Of a stretch of 21,184 nucleotides of DNA, positions 15,701 to 21,184 are shown one piece after another. Each line of letters opens with the position of its first letter. Positions within the stretch are counted from its first letter, which is position 1. The translations under genes and the position numbers were made by a program. The stretch is from Propionibacteriaceae bacterium (GTDB lineage Bacteria > Actinomycetota > Actinomycetes > Propionibacteriales > Propionibacteriaceae), in NCBI GenBank assembly GCA_009778535.1, contig WRJP01000009.1, positions 1 to 21,184 on the forward strand, given 5' to 3'. The notes beneath the pieces were generated by a model. The model worked only from the letters and a program-made list of their open reading frames with translations, was not told where the DNA came from and did no database searches.

Positions 15701-15756
15701 AATTCGTCATACTGCACTTCAGTTGCAGCATCCATAACCCAAATGCTGCGTTCGTG
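15701..15756 (+). repeat. 56-bp direct repeat, copy 1
   Basis: The repeat begins AATTCGTCATACTGCA and ends GCTGCGTTCGTG. It matches 15893-15948 at 54 of 56 positions. Inside is an inverted repeat around CTTCAGT (TGCA...TGCA). Confidence 0.85.
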
Positions 15757-15776
15757 CACCACTAGGAATGTATTGG

Positions 15777-15799
15777 ATCCCGCGACTGGCGCGCGGGAT
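15777..15799. repeat. REP-like palindrome
   Basis: ATCCCGCG (15777-15784) pairs with CGCGGGAT (15792-15799) around a 7-nt loop, followed by GAC. It resembles the short GC-rich palindromes scattered in many bacterial genomes. Confidence 0.65.
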
Positions 15800-15892
15800 G
15801 ACTAAAAAGGGGCTGTCCATGGCTTTGGAAGCTGACAGCAGCCCGCAGCGCTGCTGCGGAATGACAGGAGAGAGCGCACAGAATGACACCCT

Positions 15893-15948
15893 AATTCGTC
15901 ATGCTGCACTTCAGTTGCAGCATCCATAACCCGAATGCTGCGTTCGTG
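15893..15948 (+). repeat. 56-bp direct repeat, copy 2
   Basis: This is the second copy of the 56-bp unit. Its inner hairpin is ATGCTGCA/TGCAGCAT, perfect over 8 bp in this copy; in copy 1 one base differs. Confidence 0.85.
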
Positions 15949-16076
15949 TCGAACCACTGATTGTTCGCAGGGTCAGCTGGCAGGCTTGGGGTTGACCCTG
16001 ATGTGGCGTAGCTCAGATCCAAGGTGATTAACATCGTCCACCCGACTGGCGTGTTTGCCTAAGATAGGCTTGCCGA

Positions 16077-16874
16077 GTGACCGAAACATACGCTTCGACA
16101 GGTCAGCTGTTGACAGCGATGACGAACGCCGAATGGCTGGCGATGAATCCGGCGCAGTTCGACGCGATGGTAGCCGAACTAATGGCAGATCCGAAGGCTG
16201 ACTTCTGGGCCAACCAGATATGGGGTCGATTAACCCAAATCGAATACCGGAAGTCAGCCAAAAAAACGGAGCCGCTGACACGGGCAGCGTTCACCCTGGC
16301 GCGCGCCAGGATGTGCCTACCGACGTCTCGACAGGATGCCAGAGGGTGGCTGCGGGAGGCGCAAAAACGAGCCGGGGTTGTTAACCTGACTGATGTGTTC
16401 GATATTGAACAGTTGCAGTCCCAGGCTAGCCAGCTGCCGCAGGTAGTCAATGGGCGATTCGCTCCGGATGCTTGCCGACCCAGCGCTTTCCAGGACGAAT
16501 GCCAGGTGGTGTGCCCGAAATGCGGTGGCACAGCGGTTGAGGCGGACAAGGTGGTACGCTGCGGAAGCTGCCTTTACCGCGCTGAGTACGATGGCGACTC
16601 CGTGGCCTGGGAACAAGCCACCAGTCCCTGGTTTCAGTTGCGGCTGCTGTTGAACACGTCTACCACGCACGGCGACATCTGGGTCTACAACGTCCACCAT
16701 CTTCACCAGTTGCGTTGCTATGTAGCCGCTACGGTGCGAGATGAACGTCACAGCCAGCACGCTTCTTGGTCGTCTCGGCTGCCGACATGGATGAAAACCG
16801 CAAAGAACCGCGACATGGTGTTGAAAGCGCTGGATAAGCTGGCGCAGATCGCCGCCGAATCGGGGTTGATGTAG
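16077..16874 (+). CDS. Zinc-ribbon protein of unknown function
   Basis: The 265-residue protein has a four-cysteine zinc ribbon in its middle (Cys146, Cys149, Cys162, Cys165). The C-terminal part reads GDIWVYNVHHLHQLRCYVAA, then SRLPTWMKTAKNRDMVLKAL. That tail matches a widespread family of uncharacterised zinc-ribbon proteins in which W-[AV]-Y-N, R-x-Y-[VI]-A-A and a Ser-Arg-Leu-Pro-Trp/Met-Lys-x-Ala-Lys-Asn-Arg stretch are conserved. The N-terminal 140 residues are helical-looking and unassigned. The gene appears richer in G+C than its neighbours and follows a palindromic repeat cluster, suggesting transfer. GTG 16077 lies 6 nt after TAGGCT (16065-16070), consistent with a leaderless start. 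It ends 5 nt before the convergent hydrolase gene. Confidence 0.8.
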   Translation: MTETYASTGQLLTAMTNAEWLAMNPAQFDAMVAELMADPKADFWANQIWGRLTQIEYRKSAKKTEPLTRAAFTLARARMCLPTSRQDARGWLREAQKRAGVVNLTDVFDIEQLQSQASQLPQVVNGRFAPDACRPSAFQDECQVVCPKCGGTAVEADKVVRCGSCLYRAEYDGDSVAWEQATSPWFQLRLLLNTSTTHGDIWVYNVHHLHQLRCYVAATVRDERHSQHASWSSRLPTWMKTAKNRDMVLKALDKLAQIAAESGLM

Positions 16875-16879
16875 ACCGA

Positions 16880-17512
16880 TCAATAACCGCGCGAAGAATC
16901 CGCTACCACTGCTCCAGCAATCCCCTCCAAGTATGCAGCCACAGTCATCGGTTTGGAGAACATCGGGTAGTCGTATGCAATAGCGTTGTCATGCTCAGCC
17001 TGTGAGGTAGCGGCCACAGCATCGGTTAGCGTAATGACCTCGTAGCCACGCTCATAGGCGCTACGCATCGTGGACTCAACACAGCAGTTAGTCAAGAAAC
17101 CTGCCAGCACGACAGTTGTTATTCCCTTACTGCGAAGGATGAAATCGAGGTTGGTCGAACCGAAGGCATCTAAACCTCGCTTTCCTTCGAGTACGATGTC
17201 GCCTTCGACTGGTGCCATAGAATCGACGATCTCAGCTCCCCAGCCACCTTTTATGAAGGACTTCGAGCCAACAACACCGGCAAGGATGCCGTAGGGGTCG
17301 GAGTTGATTTCGTAGTAGCCCTCGTGATAGCTAATCGGGCTGTGGATGATGGTGGCGCCAGCCTCTCTTGAGGCTTGCGCGGCAGTAGCTGCATTACTCA
17401 TCATGTCAGTTGAGGCCATCACTGCTGCCACGGCTTCGTGCAGGGTACCTCCTTCGGAGGTGAAGTCATTTTGAAACTCGATAAGAACAAGAGCTGTAGT
17501 TGCGGGATTCAT
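16880..17512 (-). CDS. Isochorismatase-family cysteine hydrolase
   Basis: The 210-residue protein has the isochorismatase-like alpha/beta fold. The nucleophile is Cys144 in LTNCCVEST, the Lys of the triad is Lys111 (LEGKRG), and the first triad position is Glu12 (LIEFQNDF) in place of the more common Asp. The usual cis-peptide stretch before the nucleophile is AGFLT. Members hydrolyse amides or vinyl ethers such as nicotinamide, ureides or isochorismate; nothing here fixes the substrate. No enterobactin-type genes are nearby. AAAGGAGA lies five bases before the ATG at 17512 and fixes the start. It is convergent with the zinc-ribbon gene and divergent from the feo operon. Confidence 0.9.
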   Translation of the reverse strand: MNPATTALVLIEFQNDFTSEGGTLHEAVAAVMASTDMMSNAATAAQASREAGATIIHSPISYHEGYYEINSDPYGILAGVVGSKSFIKGGWGAEIVDSMAPVEGDIVLEGKRGLDAFGSTNLDFILRSKGITTVVLAGFLTNCCVESTMRSAYERGYEVITLTDAVAATSQAEHDNAIAYDYPMFSKPMTVAAYLEGIAGAVVADSSRGY

Positions 17513-17598
17513 GGGTCTCCTTTTGCCAGATCATGAGTTTCACACAGTCTAACCCAAGCCACGACCGCGCAACAGGGTACCTGGCAATTCGTATTTGC

Positions 17599-17618
17599 GA
17601 AATCTTGGGTTCGCCATT
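17599..17618 (+). repeat. Dispersed 20-base motif related to the 23-bp tandem
   Basis: GAAATCTTGGGTTCGCCATT matches 12653-12672 at 18 of 20 positions. It lies in the gap between the hydrolase and feoA, 33 bp before the iron box. Confidence 0.5.
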
Positions 17619-17633
17619 CCGAGAGAAAGAAAA

Positions 17634-17662
17634 TTGTTCACTTTCTTAAGTTAGGGTAGCCT
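17634..17662 (+). promoter_or_regulatory. Promoter of feoA, probably leaderless
   Basis: TTGTTC (17634-17639) and TAGCCT (17657-17662) are 17 bp apart. The -10 box ends 6 nt before the feoA ATG, so transcription should start at or next to the ATG. No Shine-Dalgarno sequence is present. Confidence 0.55.
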
Positions 17663-17669
17663 AACCTTA
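17651..17669 (+). promoter_or_regulatory. DtxR/IdeR-type iron box
   Basis: TTAGGGTAGCCTAACCTTA matches the 19-bp DtxR/IdeR operator consensus TTAGGTTAGSCTAACCTAA at all but two positions. It covers the -10 box and the first base of feoA. Iron-loaded repressor would block transcription of the feo operon. Confidence 0.85.
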
Positions 17670-17899
17670 TGAAGGTTTCGCTGCGGGATGCGCCGCTGAA
17701 ATCACAAGTGGCGCTGCGGTTGGACAGCGGAGACGATGGTATAAATGATCGGTTGGCGGCACTCGGGCTGCGTGACGGTGTTGTGTTTGCAGTGCAGCAA
17801 AAAACAGCAAGTGGGGGACGAGTGGTAAAGGCGGAACAGTCTCGAATCGCCATCGGTGCTGAACTTTCTCGAAAACTCCAAGTTGAGGTATTTGAGTGA
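17669..17899 (+). CDS. feoA: Ferrous iron transport protein FeoA
   Basis: This 76-residue SH3-like cytosolic protein is the expected partner of FeoB, where it is thought to support transport or GTPase activity. It has the family pattern: V-x-L-R-D near the start, D-x-x-x-x-x-R-L-x-A-L-G-L-R-D-G in the middle, and I-A-I-G-x-E-L-x-x-K-L-x-V at the end. The length is typical. Its stop codon overlaps the feoB GTG by 4 nt (GTGA). The iron box covers its start. Confidence 0.92.
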   Translation: MKVSLRDAPLKSQVALRLDSGDDGINDRLAALGLRDGVVFAVQQKTASGGRVVKAEQSRIAIGAELSRKLQVEVFE

Positions 17900-19872
17900 A
17901 TTCAAACGCCATCCCACAGTCGGCAGTATCCGCAACATCAACGCCAGGTGAAAGTGGCCGAATGGCTACGCCAACCCTGGCACTGGTAGGCGTTGCGAAC
18001 ACCGGTAAAACCACACTCTTTAACGCCTTGACATCCGCTAACGCGGCGGTTGGCAATTGGCCAGGAAGCACTGTAGCGGTATCGCAAGGTGTTTGGCGCG
18101 TTTCCCAGACTACTGCGTTTAGTGAAGCAGCAGCGCTACCTTCCGTGCTGAATGTACTCGATCTTCCCGGGACATATTCGTTGGATTCGATAACTCCTGA
18201 CGAGCAACTCACCCGTACTTTGCTGCTTGACACTGCAAACTCACCCGAAATCTGCGTTGTTGTCGTCGATGCCTCCAGAGTCTCGCACGGCCTATACCTA
18301 CTGTCGCAGTTGCGCGAGCATCGGATCAAAGTAATGGTTGCGTTGACGATGAACGATGTGGCTGCGAAGCGAAACCTCGACATTGACCCAATTGCCTTGC
18401 TGAATGCTTTGCAGGTGCCAGTGGTAGTAGTCGACCCACGCCGGCGTAAAGGGCTGGAAACATTCGCGCAAGCTGTTTGTGAAACATTGAATGCGCCTGT
18501 CCCAACTCCACGCCCGCTACGTAGCGATGCCAGCGACGTTTTGGCGCATGACGAAGATCGTTTCACCTGGATAGCAGCCGCTGTGAAGGCAGCTTCAAAA
18601 AATCAAGATGCTGACCAGGTTTCGGTCTCAGATCGTATCGACGCCTGGTTGTTGGCTCCCTATATCGGGCAGATTATTTTCCTGGCTGTACTGTGGTTGG
18701 TTTTTCAACTCACAACCAGCGTAGCGGCTCCATTGCAGGAAGGTTTGAGTCAACTTTTCAGCGGCCCTGTCAGTGAAGGAGCAGCTTGGGCGCTTGCAGC
18801 GCTCGGGGTCGGCGAGAGCTGGGTCGAAGGACTCATCATCTCCGGACTAATTACCGGCGTCGGCATGGTGCTCACCTTCGTTCCCTTGCTGACATTGATG
18901 TTCGCATTGCTGGCAATCTTGGAAGATTCCGGATTCCTTGCCAGGGCTACAGTGATCGTTGACCGCATGATGCGCACGATAGGCCTGCCAGGCCGCGCCT
19001 TTTTGCCGCTCATAGTCGGATTCGGCTGCAACGTTCCTGGCATAAGCGCCACTCGAATTCTCACCAACTCCAAACAACGACTGTTGACCGTGATGCTGGT
19101 TCCTCTCACATCCTGCACCGCGAGGCTGACTGTATTCGTGATGGTTGGCACAGTTTTCTTTGGCCAATATGCCGGTACCGCCGTATTTCTCATGTACTTA
19201 GTCTCGGTAAATCTGGTAGTGCTTTTTGGTTATTTATTCCGTCAGTTTCTTTTCGCAAACATTCCTGCCGAGCCCTTGGCGATTGAACTGCCGCCATACC
19301 AGCTACCAAAACTGCGGCTCACCGCTGCTGCCACCTGGGTGCGACTTTCTGATTTTCTAAAAACGGCCGGAGGTGTCATTGTCGCAGCCGTTTGTGCGGT
19401 GTGGCTGCTACAGTCAATTCCGCTCAGCGCGGAATCAGCTTTCGGCGAGGTGGCTCCAAAAGATTCTGCATACGGAGCTATCGCCCGAACTCTTGCTCCG
19501 GCGTTCACCCCTACCGGTTTTGGCTCATGGGAAACCACCGCAGCGCTCATGGTCGGTTTTGTAGCAAAAGAGGCGGTGATTTCTTCTTGGGCGCAAACCT
19601 ATGCGGTTCCTGCTGCAAGCGGTGAAACGGCGGCAGGAGCATTGGGCGAGAAAATCGTGGCGGCATTTGCTGAATCATCTGGGGGACACCCAGGCGCAGC
19701 AGCATTTTCTTTCATGATATTCCTGCTGATTTACTCACCTTGCGTGGCGACAATGGCTGCGCAAACCCGAGAAATCGGGAAGAAATGGACTCTGATTAGC
19801 TTCGTTATTTACCTTTTGATGGCCTACACGTTAGCTGTAGTAGTTTTCCAAGTTGGGAGGCTACTGTGGTGA
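17896..19872 (+). CDS. feoB: Ferrous iron transporter FeoB
   Basis: The 658-residue protein takes up Fe(II) across the cytoplasmic membrane. The N-terminal G-domain shows G1 GVANTGKTT (32-40), G2 in NWPGSTV, and G3 DLPG (89-92). The base-recognition motif reads T151-M-N-D154 where E. coli has N-M-x-D. From about residue 255 come the membrane gates, with GFGCNVPGI, PLTSCTARL, GFVAKEAVIS and YSPCVATMAAQTREIGKKW. About 20 extra residues precede the G-domain, so an internal start is possible, but the GTGA overlap with feoA favours 17896. It overlaps the next gene by 4-7 nt. Confidence 0.95.
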   Translation: MNSNAIPQSAVSATSTPGESGRMATPTLALVGVANTGKTTLFNALTSANAAVGNWPGSTVAVSQGVWRVSQTTAFSEAAALPSVLNVLDLPGTYSLDSITPDEQLTRTLLLDTANSPEICVVVVDASRVSHGLYLLSQLREHRIKVMVALTMNDVAAKRNLDIDPIALLNALQVPVVVVDPRRRKGLETFAQAVCETLNAPVPTPRPLRSDASDVLAHDEDRFTWIAAAVKAASKNQDADQVSVSDRIDAWLLAPYIGQIIFLAVLWLVFQLTTSVAAPLQEGLSQLFSGPVSEGAAWALAALGVGESWVEGLIISGLITGVGMVLTFVPLLTLMFALLAILEDSGFLARATVIVDRMMRTIGLPGRAFLPLIVGFGCNVPGISATRILTNSKQRLLTVMLVPLTSCTARLTVFVMVGTVFFGQYAGTAVFLMYLVSVNLVVLFGYLFRQFLFANIPAEPLAIELPPYQLPKLRLTAAATWVRLSDFLKTAGGVIVAAVCAVWLLQSIPLSAESAFGEVAPKDSAYGAIARTLAPAFTPTGFGSWETTAALMVGFVAKEAVISSWAQTYAVPAASGETAAGALGEKIVAAFAESSGGHPGAAAFSFMIFLLIYSPCVATMAAQTREIGKKWTLISFVIYLLMAYTLAVVVFQVGRLLW

Positions 19873-20126
19873 ATTCGCCATTAACTGCCGTTTTGGAACA
19901 AATCGGCTCTGGAGTAGGCGACATCTCTCAGATGGCCAAAAATACTGCTTTGCCAGCAGAACTGCTCCAAGCAGCGTTGACTCATCTCATCCGTACTGGC
20001 CAGATAACGGCTGACCCGCTTTCAGGGTGTCCTAAAACAGGTTGTGAACGCTGTCTTTGTGCCAGTAAGTGTGAAAAACTCAATGCCCGCCCTCCCGTAT
20101 GGTTACGGCTATCGGTCGCAAAATAA
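19866..20126 (+). CDS. FeoC-like small protein with HTH and cysteine cluster
   Basis: The 86-residue protein has an N-terminal winged-helix-like half (LTAVLEQIGSGVGDISQMAK, then LPAELLQAALTHLIRTGQI). After it comes a cluster of five cysteines: Cys55, Cys60, Cys63, Cys65 and Cys69. FeoC proteins have the same order, HTH then Cys-rich wing that can bind an Fe-S cluster. Two adjacent GTG codons (19866 and 19869) could start it; the second gives the 4-nt GTGA overlap seen at feoA/feoB. GGGAGG lies at 19855-19860. It is probably an iron-status regulator or stabiliser of FeoB. Confidence 0.75.
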   Translation: MVNSPLTAVLEQIGSGVGDISQMAKNTALPAELLQAALTHLIRTGQITADPLSGCPKTGCERCLCASKCEKLNARPPVWLRLSVAK

Positions 20127-20212
20127 CCTGCTTGGGCGGCAACCGTACGTAGGTGAAGCACATTCACCACGAACACGCCAGCACGCCACCCGCAGCGGCC
20201 AGAGAAACCGTC

Positions 20213-20218
20213 TAAAGT
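20213..20218 (+). promoter_or_regulatory. Possible -10 box of murI (leaderless)
   Basis: TAAAGT ends 7 nt before the murI GTG and no Shine-Dalgarno sequence is present. No clear -35 box is seen. The rest of the 99-bp gap after the feoC-like gene shows nothing else. Confidence 0.4.
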
Positions 20219-20225
20219 AGCCAAG

Positions 20226-21017
20226 GTGAATCCTATTGGAGTTTTCGATTCTGGCTTTGGGGGTTTGACTGTAGCCAGAGCTATCTTGGATCAACTGCCT
20301 AACGAGGACATGATCTATTTGGGAGATACGGCGCGCGCACCGTATGGTACGAAATCACTTCCGCAAGTGCGTGAATACTCGCTGGAATGTCTGGACTATC
20401 TAGCCGACCAAGAGGTGAAAGCCCTAGTTATCGCTTGTAACTCAGCGTCGTCGGCTGTATTGCGTGATGCCAGAGAACGTTACGACGTGCCGGTAATCGA
20501 CGTGATTTTGCCATCTGCAAAACGAGCGGCCAGTCAGACTCGTAATGGGAGAGTCGGAGTTATTTGTACCCAGGCCACAGCAACTTCGGCGAGTTACGAC
20601 GATGCCTTGGACGCGGTACCTGGAATAGATTTAGTGACGGCCACCTGCCCGGCATTTGTAGAGTACGTGGAAGCTGGGATAACCAGCGGAACTGAGTTGA
20701 TGCAAGTTGCCCGCGACTACCTGTTGCCGCTGCGGGAAGCCGACATTGACACCTTGATTCTGGGATGCACGCACTACCCGCTCTTGCAGGGAATCATCTC
20801 CTACATCATGGGGGAGGATGTGTCCTTGGTTTCTTCCGCAGAAGAATGTGCCAAAGAAACTTACGCCCAGCTTACCGATCTTGGATTGCTTAGCGATGCC
20901 AAGACTTCCACACGACGTTTTTTAACGACTGGAGCTCCTGAACCGTTTGAAGGTATTGGTCTGCGGCTGCTGGGGGGATTCGTCAGCGAGGTGGAGCAAC
21001 TTTACACGCTGTCGTAG
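20226..21017 (+). CDS. murI: Glutamate racemase MurI
   Basis: The 263-residue enzyme makes D-glutamate for peptidoglycan. The two catalytic cysteines are Cys71 (ACNSAS) and Cys181 (GCTHYPLL), with Asp8-Ser9 (FDSGFGGL) and His183 also in place. It has the usual length for the family. The start is GTG at 20226. It is followed at 100 bp by rph, an arrangement common in actinobacteria. Confidence 0.95.
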   Translation: MNPIGVFDSGFGGLTVARAILDQLPNEDMIYLGDTARAPYGTKSLPQVREYSLECLDYLADQEVKALVIACNSASSAVLRDARERYDVPVIDVILPSAKRAASQTRNGRVGVICTQATATSASYDDALDAVPGIDLVTATCPAFVEYVEAGITSGTELMQVARDYLLPLREADIDTLILGCTHYPLLQGIISYIMGEDVSLVSSAEECAKETYAQLTDLGLLSDAKTSTRRFLTTGAPEPFEGIGLRLLGGFVSEVEQLYTLS

Positions 21018-21117
21018 CTGTTTTCTCCGGTACTGGGAGCGAGGCTGGTCGTAACTGCCGTGGAAGACTCATGAGAACAATCACAGTTTTGTCCCTGGCT
21101 CCAGCTAGGGTTATCAC

Positions 21118-21184
21118 ATGGTTGCAACACGCTTGGATGGCAGGGCAAAGGCGCAGCTTCGCCCAGTAACGATTACCAGAAGAT
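21118..21184 (+). CDS. rph: Ribonuclease PH, N-terminal fragment (runs off the window)
   Basis: From ATG 21118 the frame reads MVATRLDGRAKAQLRPVTIT and then RR to the window edge. The R-x-D-G-R-x-x-x-Q-L-R-P-V pattern is the N-terminus of RNase PH, a phosphorolytic exoribonuclease that trims tRNA 3' ends. TAGGGT (21106-21111) ends 6 nt before the ATG, consistent with leaderless transcription. Its place after murI supports the call. Confidence 0.8.
   Translation, partial: MVATRLDGRAKAQLRPVTITRR

Larger units (their letters stand above)
15584..16076. repeat. Gene-free palindromic repeat cluster
   Basis: This 493-bp gap has no credible gene. It holds several REP-like palindromes: CTGCG/CGCAG near 15662-15678, ATCCCGCG/CGCGGGAT at 15777-15799, CCGCAG/CTGCGG at 15843-15859, and ATGCTGCA-type hairpins within the two 56-bp repeats. 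Several end in the same ATGAC tail. The mosaic suggests repeated insertion of short non-autonomous palindromic units. They may also act as transcription stops after the oxidoreductase gene. Confidence 0.7.

Overview
The window looks like chromosome from a Gram-positive actinobacterium of moderate GC content, most likely near the Actinomycetaceae. The lineage is inferred from several signs: a DtxR/IdeR-type iron box in front of feoAB, murI followed by rph, frequent GTG starts, many genes that look leaderless (a TANNNT -10 box 5-8 nt before the start codon and no Shine-Dalgarno sequence), and a very large repeat-domain surface protein. No rRNA, CRISPR array, complete transposase or integrase is visible.

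Layout. Positions 1-3713 hold most of a seven-domain surface protein whose 5' part lies upstream and is separated from the visible frame by an in-frame TGA. Positions 3850-4260 hold tRNA-Leu(GAG) with its promoter. A 193-bp segment follows, bounded by a 19-bp copy of the tRNA 3' end, then a second terminator and a short tandem repeat, which together look like an integration scar. Positions 4291-7626 are a two-gene unit: an HTH regulator with a perfect 18-bp palindrome over its promoter, and a 940-residue DUF2339-like membrane protein. A truncated vapC-like PIN-domain remnant lies at its 3' edge. Positions 7808-9600 (minus strand) are uppP and an aldo/keto reductase. tRNA-Leu(CAA) and a small HEXXH protein follow. 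An SDR gene (minus) is divergent from ychF. After ychF come a decayed repeat region, a 922-residue FAD/Fe-S oxidoreductase, and a palindromic repeat cluster. Then come a zinc-ribbon protein and a convergent isochorismatase-family hydrolase. The window ends with feoA-feoB-feoC-like, murI and the start of rph.

How the parts fit. feoA, feoB and the small Cys-rich feoC-like gene overlap and form a ferrous iron uptake operon that should be repressed when iron is plentiful. uppP (lipid carrier recycling) and murI (D-glutamate) are cell-wall genes; ychF and rph are housekeeping genes. The accessory parts are the surface protein, the DUF2339 unit, the vapC remnant and the zinc-ribbon gene. They lie next to tRNAs or repeats, which fits past insertion. 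The strongest unusual signals are the T-arm complement found about 50 nt downstream of both tRNA-Leu genes and the run of leaderless start regions.
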